Positions 46,364 through 54,973 are shown, counted from the stretch's first letter. The stretch is 64,000 nt of DNA from Aeromicrobium sp. CnD17-E (GCF_024124745.1 NZ_JAMXRU010000001.1:62001-126000), one strand, 5' to 3'. The notes: a model not told the origin generated them from the sequence alone. Program-made: numbers and translations.

Positions 46364-47722
46364 CTACTCCGTCCGCAGGTGCACTGGGCGGGCCGCGTCG
46401 ACCGCCACCGGCCTGACGAGTCGGGCGGCCGCCCAGGCTGCGAGGCTGACGCACGCCCAGGTGCCGAGGATCCCCACGACGGCCGCGACCAGCCGGGGTC
46501 CGGCGAGCGACTCCCCGACGAGCAGGAGACCGGAGTAGCCGAGGGCGCCGATGGTCGCGCCGGTCACGCCGAGCGGGACGGCGACGAGCCGCACCTGGCG
46601 CAGGAGCGCCTGGTCGAGGTCGGCCTGGGTCGTGCCCGTCGCCGCGAGGAACGCTGTCTCCCGCCGCGACTCCCAGATCGACTCGACGGCGTGCACGGCC
46701 AGGGAACCCGCGACCACGGCGAGCGCGACGAGGGCCGCCACGGCGGTCGCGACCGCACCGACGTCATAGGTGTCACCGCCGCCCCACTGGCCCATCGCCA
46801 TGACGTCCCCCGAGAAGACGGCCGTGGTCCCGAGCGTGAGTCCGATCGCGCCGACACCAGCCGCCGCCCTGCCGGCGGCACCAGGAGCCACGAGCACGCG
46901 CTGCGCCGCCAGGAGCTCGGGGGCCGTGCTCGCACGTCGGAGAGCACGACGGGCGACGCCGTAGGCGACCCACGGCGCGGAGCCGACCAGGCCGAGGACG
47001 ATGAGTCCCAGGGCGACGAAGGTGAGCAGGAGGTAGAGGTCGCTGCCGTAGCCGGCCCCCAGCTGCGTCACCAGGAGGACAGCGCCGGCGACGAGCGCGG
47101 CCGGGCCCCGCCACGACAAGCCCGACCGGAGGTCGACACGGCGGGCGGTGCCCAGCGGGTCGTCCTTGCCCGCTCGCGCGCCGACACCGGCGCCGACCAG
47201 GGCGACGCCGACGAGGACGAGCGGGACGACCCACAGGGGTGGGAAGGACGTCGGGGCGAGGAAGCCAGGACCCGCGAGCAGGGACCGGAGCACCAGGAAT
47301 GTGGGGATGCCGAGCACTCCTCCGACGAGCGCAGGCAGCGCCACCTCGAGGGCCGCGAGGGCTCGCACGTCCCGCCGCGTGGCCCCGGCGAGCCGGAGGG
47401 CCGCGTCACGTCGCTGCCTGGAGGCGGCGCCCAGCCGCACCGCCTGGTCGAGCAGCAGCAGCGGGGGCAGCACGAGCACGATCGCGCCGAACAGCACGCC
47501 GCCGCGGGTACCTGGGTCGGCGACGATCCAGTTGACGGCCTCGAGGTCGGTGCCGTAGCCGACGGCGTCGACCACGAGGTCGGAGGGGACGCCGTCGAAC
47601 CAGAGCATCGCGATCGACGCGGCCGCCATGAGCACGGCGGTCGCGACCGCGGTCGCGGCGACCACGACTAGCGCGCGCGACCCTGCCCCGGCGCGCAGGA
47701 GCGCGGGCACGACGGTCCTCAT
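46364..47722 (-). CDS. ABC transporter permease, FtsX/MacB type
   Basis: 452 residues with about eight hydrophobic segments. The first half has a long periplasmic part (DGVPSDLVVDAVGYGTDLEA) and FtsX core RRDAALRLAGATRRDVRALA; the second ends with a second FtsX core (RRETAFLAATGTTQADLDQA). This is the arrangement of antimicrobial-peptide or drug efflux permeases. Its ATG overlaps the ATPase stop (ATGA). With PadR and the ATPase it makes a three-gene efflux operon. Confidence 0.87.
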   Translation of the reverse strand: MRTVVPALLRAGAGSRALVVVAATAVATAVLMAAASIAMLWFDGVPSDLVVDAVGYGTDLEAVNWIVADPGTRGGVLFGAIVLVLPPLLLLDQAVRLGAASRQRRDAALRLAGATRRDVRALAALEVALPALVGGVLGIPTFLVLRSLLAGPGFLAPTSFPPLWVVPLVLVGVALVGAGVGARAGKDDPLGTARRVDLRSGLSWRGPAALVAGAVLLVTQLGAGYGSDLYLLLTFVALGLIVLGLVGSAPWVAYGVARRALRRASTAPELLAAQRVLVAPGAAGRAAAGVGAIGLTLGTTAVFSGDVMAMGQWGGGDTYDVGAVATAVAALVALAVVAGSLAVHAVESIWESRRETAFLAATGTTQADLDQALLRQVRLVAVPLGVTGATIGALGYSGLLLVGESLAGPRLVAAVVGILGTWACVSLAAWAAARLVRPVAVDAARPVHLRTE

Positions 47723-48411
47723 CGGGCCGTCTCCTCGCTGACGACACGACCGTCGCGCAGCACGACCTCGCGGTCGAGGGCTGCGGCGACGCGATTGTCG
47801 TGGGTGACGACGACGAGGGCCGCGCCGGACTCCGCGGTGGCGGAGCGCATCACGTCGATCACCTCCTCGGCGGTGACGGTGTCGAGCGCGCCGGTCGGCT
47901 CGTCCGCCAGCACGAGACGGGGCGAGGTGACGAGGGCGCGGGCGATCGCGACCCGCTGCTGCTCACCGCCCGACAAGGCGCCCGGCCGCTCGCCGGCGAG
48001 GTCCCCGACCCCGAGCCGATCCAGCCAGTGGTGGGCGGCTGCCTCGGCCGCATCTCGAGCCGACTTTTCGAGCAGCAGCGGGAAGGCCACGTTCTGCAGG
48101 GCCGTGAGCTCGGGGACGAGCTGCCCGAACTGGAGCACCAGACCGATCTCGCGCCGCCGTAGCCGCGTGCGCTGTGCGTCGTCGAGGGTGTCGAGGTCGT
48201 GCCCGACGACCTCGACCGTCCCCGACTGCGGCCTGAGGACACCCGCCAGGGCGAGCAGCAGCGTCGACTTGCCGGACCCGGACCGCCCGGTGACCGCCAC
48301 CCGCTCACCTTCCGCCACCTGGACGGAGGCGCCTGCGAGGGCGAGCGAACGGCCGTAGGACTGGTGCACCTCGTGGGCGCGTGCGACGACGGCGGGCGGG
48401 GACGTGGTCAT
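47719..48411 (-). CDS. ABC transporter ATP-binding protein (LolD/MacB type)
   Basis: 230 residues. Walker A is TGRSGSGKSTLLL (about 45-57), the signature is LSGGEQQRVAIARAL (about 142-156) and Walker B is RLVLADEPTGALD (about 160-172), with a switch His in VVTHDNR. The protein belongs to the family that drives FtsX/MacB permeases. ATG 48411 overlaps the PadR stop (ATGA), so expression is coupled to the regulator and permease. Confidence 0.95.
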   Translation of the reverse strand: MTTSPPAVVARAHEVHQSYGRSLALAGASVQVAEGERVAVTGRSGSGKSTLLLALAGVLRPQSGTVEVVGHDLDTLDDAQRTRLRRREIGLVLQFGQLVPELTALQNVAFPLLLEKSARDAAEAAAHHWLDRLGVGDLAGERPGALSGGEQQRVAIARALVTSPRLVLADEPTGALDTVTAEEVIDVMRSATAESGAALVVVTHDNRVAAALDREVVLRDGRVVSEETAR

Positions 48412-48962
48412 CGGGTGGCTCCTGCACTGGAGGGGCGTCGGGGTTCGAGGGAGGCTCGCGCAAAGCGGTCGGCGGCGGCCTGGAGCCACTGCAGGTCGGC
48501 ATCGAGGTGCGCGACGGCGTGGTCGACGCTGACGCGCGCGGCGACGTCGGTGGCGCCGTCACGCTGACGCACGAGCCGGCGCATGGCCTCGAGGTGGGCC
48601 TCGCGCTGTCGGCGGAGGTAGCCGACGGCATCGCCCCCTGCGTGCAGCGCGGTGATCGTCTTGCGGACCACGTCGTCCGCGGCCGCCGGAGCGGGCGGCT
48701 CGACGTCGTCGAGCCAGGCCTCCAGACGGGCGCGCCCGTCATCGGTGAGGGCGTAGGTGGTGCGCTCGGGACCGCCGGACGGGTCAGCGGTCTCCACCAC
48801 CTCGACCGCCCCGTCGTCCGACAGCTTGCTGAGCGTCGCGTACACCTGCCCGTACGCGAGCGACTTGGCTGCTGGGAAGCGGGCGTCGTGGGCGCGCTTC
48901 ACGTCGTAGCCGTGCGCGGGTCCGTCGGCGAGGATGCCGAGCAGCACGTGAGCGAGAGCCAT
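48408..48962 (-). CDS. PadR family transcriptional regulator
   Basis: 184 residues. The winged helix domain (about 3-80) has LAHVLLGILADGPAHGYDVKR, YGQVYATLSKLSDDG and GPERTTYALTDDGRARLEAWL, and a C-terminal PadR_C helical dimerisation domain follows. ATG 48962 sits ten bases from the palindrome ATACAC-N3-GTGTAT, the probable autoregulatory operator. Transcribed with the ATPase and permease, it likely represses the efflux operon until a ligand is bound. Confidence 0.93.
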   Translation of the reverse strand: MALAHVLLGILADGPAHGYDVKRAHDARFPAAKSLAYGQVYATLSKLSDDGAVEVVETADPSGGPERTTYALTDDGRARLEAWLDDVEPPAPAAADDVVRKTITALHAGGDAVGYLRRQREAHLEAMRRLVRQRDGATDVAARVSVDHAVAHLDADLQWLQAAADRFARASLEPRRPSSAGATR

Positions 48963-48971
48963 GGCGCGACT

Positions 48972-48986
48972 ATACACATCGTGTAT
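48972..48986. promoter_or_regulatory. PadR operator-like palindrome ATACAC-ATC-GTGTAT
   Basis: A perfect 15-bp palindrome sits 10 bp upstream of the PadR start. It contains the TACAC/GTGTA half-sites seen at many PadR operators, although the spacing is shorter than the classic ATGT-N8-ACAT. Confidence 0.6.
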
Positions 48987-49025
48987 TCATGTGGTGAAGA
49001 GTTGCGTGAGATCCCGCGGACGCAG

Positions 49026-49058
49026 GACGCCCTCCCACCCGAGGGGTGGGAGGGCGTC
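49026..49058. terminator. Terminator hairpin with perfect 15-bp arms
   Basis: Arms GACGCCCTCCCACCC and the exact complement enclose GAG. It begins 17 bp after the stop of the minus-strand oxidoreductase gene (49076). Confidence 0.85.
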
Positions 49059-49075
49059 GACGTCGCTGCGGCGGC

Positions 49076-50005
49076 TCAGCCGTTGCTGACGCGGATGGCG
49101 AGCTTGCCGTGGACGTGGCCCTCGCGGCTGCGCGCAAACGCGTCGGCGAGGTCCTCGAGGTCGTAGACGCCGTCGACCTCGACGCGGACGGTGCCGTCGT
49201 CGACCAGGCCGACGAGGCGGCCGAGGTCGTCGGCGTCGGGACGGACCCACAGCCAGAGGCCGCCGTGCTCGAGCACGTCGGGGTCGGCGATGGACGCGTG
49301 GCGCCCGTCGTCCTCCAGCACGGCGACGGTCTGCTCGACCACGCCGCCGACGAGGTCGAGCACCACCGAGACGCCGTCGGGCGCGAGCTCGCGGACCGCG
49401 TCGACGAGACCGTCGCCGTACTCGACGGGCTCGCCGCCGAGGTCGCGGATGCGGTCGTGCTGCGACGCGGACGCCGAGCCGATCACGCGGGCCCGGAAGG
49501 CGCGCGCGGCGAGCTGTACGGCGAAGGAGCCGACGCCACCGCCGGCGCCGTGCACGAGCACCGTGTCCTCAGGGCCGACCTCGAGCCGCTCGAGCGCCTG
49601 GAACGCCGTGAGTCCGGCGAGCGGCAGCGACGCCGCCTCCTCCCACGACAGGTCGCGCGGCTTCCGGGCGGCGGCGCGCACCGGGACGGTCGTGTACTCG
49701 GCGAAGGTGCCGCGGTGCACGTAGTCCTGGCGGTTGTAGGCGACGACCTCGTCACCGACCGCGAACTCGGGGGTGTCGATCCCGACGGCGGAGACGACGC
49801 CGGCGACGTCCCAGCCCGGGACCACCGGGAAGCGGACGTCCATCATCGCGTCGAGGCCGCCGCTCATCAGCTTCCAGTCGACCGGGTTGACCGAGGCGGC
49901 GCGCACCTCCACGAGGATCTCGCCCGGCCCGACCTTGGGGGTCGGCTGGTCGGTGAGCTCGAGGACGTCGTCGTCGCCGTACTGGGCATAGGTCATGGCA
50001 CGCAT
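49076..50005 (-). CDS. NADP-dependent oxidoreductase (quinone reductase-like, MDR superfamily)
   Basis: 309 residues. GroES-like N-terminal part (AASVNPVDWKLMSGGLDAMM, PGWDVAGVVSAVG) and the Rossmann fold with VLVHGAGGGVGSFAVQLA (about 153-170) match the zinc-free quinone reductase branch of the MDR superfamily; the structural zinc Cys residues are absent. It likely reduces quinones or alpha,beta-unsaturated carbonyls with NADPH. ATG 50005. It is divergent from the NUDIX gene at 50061 with a 55-bp gap. Confidence 0.9.
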   Translation of the reverse strand: MRAMTYAQYGDDDVLELTDQPTPKVGPGEILVEVRAASVNPVDWKLMSGGLDAMMDVRFPVVPGWDVAGVVSAVGIDTPEFAVGDEVVAYNRQDYVHRGTFAEYTTVPVRAAARKPRDLSWEEAASLPLAGLTAFQALERLEVGPEDTVLVHGAGGGVGSFAVQLAARAFRARVIGSASASQHDRIRDLGGEPVEYGDGLVDAVRELAPDGVSVVLDLVGGVVEQTVAVLEDDGRHASIADPDVLEHGGLWLWVRPDADDLGRLVGLVDDGTVRVEVDGVYDLEDLADAFARSREGHVHGKLAIRVSNG

Positions 50006-50060
50006 GGAGATGTCAACGGACGCGACCGGTGGACCATTCCGCGACGTCTAGGCTCGAGGC

Positions 50061-50540
50061 ATGGCCACCCCGGACTTCGTCCTCGCCCTCCGCGCCAAGA
50101 TCGGCACGGACCCGCTCTGGCTCCCAGGGACGACGGCGGTGGTCACGCGCGGCGACGACGTGCTCATGGTGCGTCGCGCCGACACGGGCCAGTGGACGCC
50201 GGTCACGGGCATCATCGACCCCGGCGAGGAGCCGGCCGACGCCGCCGTGCGGGAGACGCTCGAGGAGGCCGACGTCGTGGCGCGGCCCGTGCGGCTCGCG
50301 TCGGTGGGCGTGACCGACGAGGTCGTCTACCCCAACGGCGACCGGACGCAGTTCGTCGACCTGACGTTCCGCCTGGAGTGGGTGTCGGGCGAGCCGCACC
50401 CCGCCGACGGCGAGAACACCGACGCCCGCTGGTTCCCCCGCGACGCGCTCCCGGAGATGACCGAGGAGATGCGGGGACGGGTCGACGCCGGCCTCTCCGA
50501 CGAGCCCTCCGCCCGATTCGGGACGTCATCGCCCATCTGA
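50061..50540 (+). CDS. NUDIX hydrolase
   Basis: 159 residues. The Nudix box runs from Gly70 region (GIIDPGEEPADAAVRETLEE, about 50-69) with the G-x5-E-x7-RE-x2-EE pattern; the usual small hydrophobic-Gly-U after EE is ADV. Nudix enzymes hydrolyse nucleoside diphosphate-linked compounds. ATG 50061. The last eight codons form the left arm of a 23-bp stem-loop that ends transcription, so the C-terminal ARFGTSSPI is set partly by terminator needs. Confidence 0.92.
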   Translation: MATPDFVLALRAKIGTDPLWLPGTTAVVTRGDDVLMVRRADTGQWTPVTGIIDPGEEPADAAVRETLEEADVVARPVRLASVGVTDEVVYPNGDRTQFVDLTFRLEWVSGEPHPADGENTDARWFPRDALPEMTEEMRGRVDAGLSDEPSARFGTSSPI

Positions 50541-50574
50541 GCGCGCCGTTCGGGCGATGACGTCCCGAATCGGG
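50512..50574. terminator. 23-bp perfect inverted repeat overlapping NUDIX 3' end
   Basis: The left arm (50512-50534) is inside the NUDIX coding region and the right arm (50552-50574) lies between the stop codon and the convergent LysE gene (50588). Arms are identical over 23 bp with a 17-nt loop that contains the stop codon TGA (50538-50540). Confidence 0.8.
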
Positions 50575-50587
50575 GGGACGTGGCCGG

Positions 50588-51208
50588 TCAGCCCTCGGCG
50601 GCGAGCGCGGTGGCGAAGCCGAGCATGACCACACCCGTCCCGCCGTCCACCCCGCGGCGGAAGCCGGGGCGCGCGATGCGCGACGCCGCACCCGAGGCCG
50701 CCAGGACGACCGCGAGCAGCACCACCGCGCCAACGACCACGAGCGTCAAGGCGTAGGCCGCGAGCACCGCGACCCCCTGGTCGCGCCCGACGAACTGCGG
50801 CAGCACGGCCAGGTTGAACGCCAGCACCTTCGGGTTCGTCACGTTGCAGACGAAGCCCTGCCGGAAGGCGGTACGGCGGCGGACCTGGGCACGACCGGAA
50901 CCGACGGTCCAGGCCGACCCGTCGCGACGCAGCGCCGCGCGCAGGGCGCCGACGCCCAGCCACGTCAGGTAGACGACACCGGCCCAGCGGATGGTCTGGA
51001 ACACCGGCTCCGACGCCGCGAGCACCGCACCGAGTCCCATCGCGGCCAGCAGACCCTGCAGCGCACCGGCCGTCGAGATGCCGGCAGCGGTGAACAGTCC
51101 ACGAGGTCGTCCGCCGACCACGCTGGCGCGCAGGGTCAGGAAGGTGTCGGGGCCCGGCGCGACAGCGAGGAGCGCCGCGAAGGCCAGGAAGGAGAGGTAG
51201 GTCGCCAC
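50588..51208 (-). CDS. LysE/RhtB family exporter
   Basis: 206 residues with about six hydrophobic helices. The family signature is ALLAVAPGPDTFLTLRASVVGG (about 11-32) with the PGP motif in helix 1, and GFVCNVTNPKVLAFNLAVLPQFV (about 112-134). It exports amino acids or similar metabolites. GTG 51208 starts it; an upstream extension to 51274 has no family support. It converges on the NUDIX gene across the long stem-loop. Confidence 0.9.
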   Translation of the reverse strand: MATYLSFLAFAALLAVAPGPDTFLTLRASVVGGRPRGLFTAAGISTAGALQGLLAAMGLGAVLAASEPVFQTIRWAGVVYLTWLGVGALRAALRRDGSAWTVGSGRAQVRRRTAFRQGFVCNVTNPKVLAFNLAVLPQFVGRDQGVAVLAAYALTLVVVGAVVLLAVVLAASGAASRIARPGFRRGVDGGTGVVMLGFATALAAEG

Positions 51209-51347
51209 CCGAGGATCGTAGGCCTCGTGGCCGCTCGCGCGGACCCCTTCACGACCTCGCGCGACTCGCCTCACACGGGCCGCGCGGAACTCGACCCCAT
51301 AGTCGTTCGTCCCTCACACGTACCGTCCACATACCTCGGGGGTTCCC

Positions 51348-51785
51348 ATGTCCACCATCGCTCGCACGCTCGACCACCGCCGACACGCCACCGCGCAGGA
51401 CCTCGGCCTCCTCATCGGGCGGGCGGTCGTCGGCGTCACGTTCGTGGTCCACGGCTGGCAGAAGTGGTCCGGCGGCATCGGCGGGACGCAGGACGGCTTC
51501 GCCGCGATGGGCGTGCCGCTGGCCGACGTGTCCGCGGTCGCGCTGGCCACGCTCGAGGTGGTCGGCGGGGCCCTGCTGGTGCTCGGCGCGCTGACGACCG
51601 TCGTCGCCCCGCTGCTCGGGCTCGGCATGCTCGGCGCGGCCTGGTACGCCCACCGCGACGCGTTCCTCGTCTCCGACGGCGGGTCGGAGTTCGTGCTCGT
51701 CCTCGCGGCCGTGGCGTTCCTGCTCGCGCTCGTCGGACCCGGCCGCTGGAGCGTCGACGCGCTCGCCGCGCGTGGCCGCCGCTGA
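51348..51785 (+). CDS. DoxX family membrane protein
   Basis: 145 residues with four hydrophobic helices. LGLLIGRAVVGVTFVVHGWQKW (about 19-40) and the phenylalanine/glycine pattern GGTQDGFAAMGVPLADVSA are the DoxX hallmarks. Mycobacterial DoxX is part of a membrane-associated oxidoreductase complex with SodA and SseA; those partners are not in the window. ATG 51348. UspA follows after 34 bp on the same strand. Confidence 0.92.
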   Translation: MSTIARTLDHRRHATAQDLGLLIGRAVVGVTFVVHGWQKWSGGIGGTQDGFAAMGVPLADVSAVALATLEVVGGALLVLGALTTVVAPLLGLGMLGAAWYAHRDAFLVSDGGSEFVLVLAAVAFLLALVGPGRWSVDALAARGRR

Positions 51786-51819
51786 GGGCTACGGTGGGAG
51801 GGACCGACCAGGAGGAAGC

Positions 51820-52206
51820 ATGACCACGATCGTCGCCGGATACGTCCCGACCCCCGAGGGTGAGGCCGCGCTCGCATGGGCACTCGCTCAGGCCCAGCGC
51901 GACTCCGCGCGGCTCACGGTGGTCGCGACGCCGGGCGCCGACACGGCCGAGGCGATCTCCGAGGAGCAGCAGATCGACGCGCTGCAGGCGCGGCTGGCGG
52001 AGGCCGGCGTCGAGGGCGACGTCGTGCACTTCCGCGGCGCGGGCGGTGCCGCTGACTCGATCCTCGACCACGCGAAGGGCGACGACGTGTCGCTCGTCGT
52101 CATCGGCCAGCGCCGCCGCTCGCCCGTCGGCAAGCTGGTGCTCGGCAGCACCTCGCAGCGCATCCTCCTCGAGGCCGACGCGCCCGTCGTGGCCGTCAAG
52201 GCCTGA
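51820..52206 (+). CDS. Universal stress protein
   Basis: 128 residues, one Usp domain. The C-terminal ATP-binding motif GQRRRSPVGKLVLGSTSQRILLE (in outline G-x-x-x-x-x-x-G-x9-GS; about 96-115) and VVAVKA end the fold. The first strand is TTIVAGYVPTPEGEAALAWA. ATG 51820 with GAGGA directly upstream (51811-51816). It lies between doxX and the small gene at 52209, possibly one operon for oxidative or dormancy stress. Confidence 0.93.
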   Translation: MTTIVAGYVPTPEGEAALAWALAQAQRDSARLTVVATPGADTAEAISEEQQIDALQARLAEAGVEGDVVHFRGAGGAADSILDHAKGDDVSLVVIGQRRRSPVGKLVLGSTSQRILLEADAPVVAVKA

Positions 52207-52208
52207 CC

Positions 52209-52520
52209 CTGAACGAGGACGGCCCCGCCGAGGACGAGCACTACTTCGTCGTCAGGGGTCGACGCTGGCGCCGCACCGACCCCTGCCTGCCCGACGACGT
52301 CGTCGAGCGGCTGACGTCGCACCTGGGTCGCGGCCGCTCCGGCGTGCGCGTGGCGAAGAAGGCGGGCGACGACGACGCAGTGGCGGCCGCCCGGCACCGC
52401 GTCGGCCTGGCGAAGCACGGTCTCGGGGAGCGCGGACCCCGCTGGTGGGACGACGAGCCCGCCGCCCGCCTCGCCCGAGCCCGCGAGGCGCTCGACGAGC
52501 TGGACGCGCTCGACGACTGA
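52209..52520 (+). CDS. Small conserved-type protein with apparent CTG start
   Basis: A 103-codon frame begins three bases after the uspA stop and reads LNEDGPAEDEHYFVVRGRRW and so on to ELDALDD. The RGRRWRRTDP core and the GERGPRWW segment match a family of small actinobacterial proteins sometimes labelled biopolymer transporter Tol, whose function is unknown. No ATG, GTG or TTG in this frame precedes the conserved part; CTG 52209 (or 52203) is the best start, with AAGG at 52198-52201 upstream. The frame is not the uspA frame, and no slippery heptamer supports -1 frameshifting. A sequencing error upstream is the main alternative. Confidence 0.6.
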   Translation: MNEDGPAEDEHYFVVRGRRWRRTDPCLPDDVVERLTSHLGRGRSGVRVAKKAGDDDAVAAARHRVGLAKHGLGERGPRWWDDEPAARLARAREALDELDALDD

Positions 52521-52616
52521 CCGAGGGCGGTGTCCGAGGCACCGTGGCGGGTCGTCGCGGGACGGCTCACTGTCACCCCGTCTGCTGGTCCTCGACGGTC
52601 TTGTCCACGCGTCAAG

Positions 52617-52628
52617 TCATACGTATGA
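52617..52628. promoter_or_regulatory. LacI-type operator TCATACGTATGA upstream of MFS gene
   Basis: A perfect 12-bp palindrome with a central CG, as LacI/GalR proteins bind, lies 85 bp before the MFS start. Over 17 bp it agrees at 14 positions with the site at 54974 before the HAD gene. Confidence 0.7.
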
Positions 52629-52712
52629 TCTCTCGTCGACGACGAGGATGCCTCCGACGCGGGAGCTGACCGAGGTCTCGCTGAGCCGTCACGACGTCGA
52701 GAGGAGGCTCGC

Positions 52713-53888
52713 ATGACCAGCCAGATCGCGGTCCTGCAACGAGCGCACGTCCCCCGCCTCCTGACGAGTGGACTCATCGGACGGATTCCGAGCGCGATCG
52801 CTGCGCTGGCGGCGACCCTCGTCATGCGCGACGCGGGACTACCGTTCGACCGCGTGGGCGCTGCGGTCGGGCTCTTCGCGCTCGGGCTGGCCGTCGGTGG
52901 ACCCACGCTGGGACGCTGGGTGGATCGACGCGGACAACCACGCGTCCTCGTCGTCTCGTCCCTCGTCGCCGCCGTGGGCTTCCTGACGGTCGACGCCGTG
53001 GACGACCACTGGCAGCTGATCTGCGTCGCGATGTTCGTCGCCGGCTTCGCGACGCCACCTCTCGAGCCCTGCCTCCGCGCCCTCTGGCCGGACCTGGTCG
53101 ACGACGACCAGCTCGACGCGGCCCTCAGTCTCGACGCGGCGGCCCAGGAGATCGTCTTCATCGTCGGCCCCCTCATGGTCGCGGTCAGCACGGCCGTCGT
53201 AGGCCCGTCGGCCGCCCTGTGGCTCGCCGCCGCGCTGGGGGTCGCCGGCGCGCTGGTGTTCGCGCGCTCCGAGCCGTCCCGGCTCTGGCGACCGCAGCCC
53301 GGCGAGCGGCACTGGTTCGGACCCCTGAACAGCGTCGGCCTCGTGCTGCTGTTCTCGACGCTCTTCTTCTCGGGGGCGGCGATCGGTGCCCTCACCATCA
53401 CGGCCGTCTCCTACGCCGAGGACACCCGCTCCCCCGGCGGCGCGGGCCTCCTCCTGGCCGTCAACGCCGTCGGCGCGCTCGCCGGGGCCCTGATCTACGG
53501 GTCCCTGCGCTGGACCATGCCGCACCCCCGACGCCTGGTCGTGTGCTGCGTCGGCATGTGCGCCACCTATCTCACCCTCGTCACGATCCCGAGCCCCCCG
53601 GGGATGTTCGCAGCGATGTTCGCGACTGGAGTCTTCCTAGCCCCGCTGCTGGCAGTGTCGTTCTCGATGGTCGGCCGCCTCTGCGATCCCGTGCACGTCA
53701 CGGAGGCCTTCGCCTGGCTCGTCACGCTGTTCACGATGGGCAACGCGGTGGGCTCGCCGCTGGCCGGCCTGGCCGCCGACGGCGGCCTCTCGGGCTCCGC
53801 CTGGGTCGCAGCCGGCACGACAGCCGTCGGTCTGCTGGTCGCCGTCGCGTCCCTACGACGGTGGATGACTGCCGAGGAACGCACGTGA
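52713..53888 (+). CDS. MFS transporter
   Basis: 391 residues with about twelve hydrophobic helices. The motif-A loop is LGRWVDRRGQPRVL (about 68-81), and the central part contains a charged cytoplasmic loop (RSEPSRLWRPQPGERHWF). It belongs to the simple 12-helix MFS proteins of unknown substrate. ATG 52713 follows GAGGAGG. The upstream LacI-type operator, and the LacI gene convergent at 53917, suggest control by a sugar or sugar-like compound. Confidence 0.88.
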   Translation: MTSQIAVLQRAHVPRLLTSGLIGRIPSAIAALAATLVMRDAGLPFDRVGAAVGLFALGLAVGGPTLGRWVDRRGQPRVLVVSSLVAAVGFLTVDAVDDHWQLICVAMFVAGFATPPLEPCLRALWPDLVDDDQLDAALSLDAAAQEIVFIVGPLMVAVSTAVVGPSAALWLAAALGVAGALVFARSEPSRLWRPQPGERHWFGPLNSVGLVLLFSTLFFSGAAIGALTITAVSYAEDTRSPGGAGLLLAVNAVGALAGALIYGSLRWTMPHPRRLVVCCVGMCATYLTLVTIPSPPGMFAAMFATGVFLAPLLAVSFSMVGRLCDPVHVTEAFAWLVTLFTMGNAVGSPLAGLAADGGLSGSAWVAAGTTAVGLLVAVASLRRWMTAEERT

Positions 53889-53916
53889 CTGCGCGCCCGT
53901 CGCCCGAGGCGCGAGC

Positions 53917-54915
53917 TCAGCCGACGCGGACTCGCGTGACCGAGCCTCGGATCACGATGCGCGGCGGCGCCACGGCCGCGACGGGTGCCGCCGTGTCGAG
54001 GACCGCGCGCACCCCGCCCGCGCCGAGGTCCTCCGCCGGGAAGGAGATGGTGCTCAGCGGCGGGTCGAGGAGGCGCGCCGTCGGCGAGTCGTCCATGCCG
54101 AGCACGCCGACGTCGCCCGGGATGCTCAGCCCTCGCGCGCGGGCCGCGTGGTAGACACCCGCAGCGATGACGTCGTCGTCGCAGAGGATGACCGTCGGAG
54201 GGTCGGGAAGGTCGAGCAGGAATCCCGCTGCCGCGGCACTGCCGCTCACGCCCTGCTCCAGGTCGACCGGCGCACGGACCACGTCGAGGTCCTGCGCCGC
54301 CACGTCGAAGGCGAGCTGCCGCGCCCGGAAGGTGTGGGAGGCGATCGATGACTCGAGCCGACCGACGCGCACGTGTCCCAGTCGGCGGGCGTGGGACACC
54401 AGGAGGTTCATGCCCTCGGCGACGTCGAGGGTGATGACGCGCTCGACCCCGCTCGTGTGCGGGTCGGCGTCGACGAGGACCACCGGCGTCGCGCCGAGGT
54501 CGCCGCGGAGCATGCCGTCGGTCGGCGAGCACAGGATGGCACCGTCGAACCGAGCGCCGGCGACCGCCTCCGAGACCTGACGTCCTGACCATCCGGAGGC
54601 GAGGACCACGGAGGCGCCCGCCTCCTCGGCCGCCCGCTGCGCGCCGTGCAGGACGCGAGCGAAGAAGGTGGAGCGGACGTCCGGGACGGCCAGCAGGAGC
54701 AGTCCGGTGCGGCCCAGCCGGAGGGCTCGTCCCGCACGTTGCGGTCGGTATCCGAGCTCGTCGGCGATCTGGACGATGCGCGCACGGGTCGCCGCGGAGA
54801 CACGCGTGGACGACGGGTCGGAGAGGGCCAGCGAGACCGTCGCCTGGGAGACGCCGGCCCGTGCGGCGACGTCGTGCCCCGTGGGACGGGCGGGCCTCTC
54901 GGGCGACTCGGACAT
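53917..54915 (-). CDS. LacI family transcriptional regulator
   Basis: 332 residues. The N-terminal helix-turn-helix and hinge (GHDVAARAGVSQATVSLALSD, RVSAATRARIVQIADELGY; about 13-58) are standard LacI. The periplasmic-binding-like core follows (LLLLAVPDVRSTFFARVLHGA; AILCSPTDGM; VLGMDDSPTARLLDPPLSTI). It lies between the MFS gene and the divergent HAD gene, both preceded by the same CG-centred site, so it probably controls these two genes and itself. ATG 54915. Its effector is likely a sugar, sugar phosphate or nucleoside. Confidence 0.93.
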   Translation of the reverse strand: MSESPERPARPTGHDVAARAGVSQATVSLALSDPSSTRVSAATRARIVQIADELGYRPQRAGRALRLGRTGLLLLAVPDVRSTFFARVLHGAQRAAEEAGASVVLASGWSGRQVSEAVAGARFDGAILCSPTDGMLRGDLGATPVVLVDADPHTSGVERVITLDVAEGMNLLVSHARRLGHVRVGRLESSIASHTFRARQLAFDVAAQDLDVVRAPVDLEQGVSGSAAAAGFLLDLPDPPTVILCDDDVIAAGVYHAARARGLSIPGDVGVLGMDDSPTARLLDPPLSTISFPAEDLGAGGVRAVLDTAAPVAAVAPPRIVIRGSVTRVRVG

Positions 54916-54973
54916 CGCTGCATCCTCTCGTCATTCCACCTGTCGGTCCAGCAGCGGGGCCCCTCCCCCGACG

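Noticed and set aside
52195-52210. Programmed -1 frameshift joining uspA to the next frame
   Set aside because: No slippery X-XXY-YYZ heptamer and no downstream pseudoknot are evident; a CTG start explains the layout more simply.
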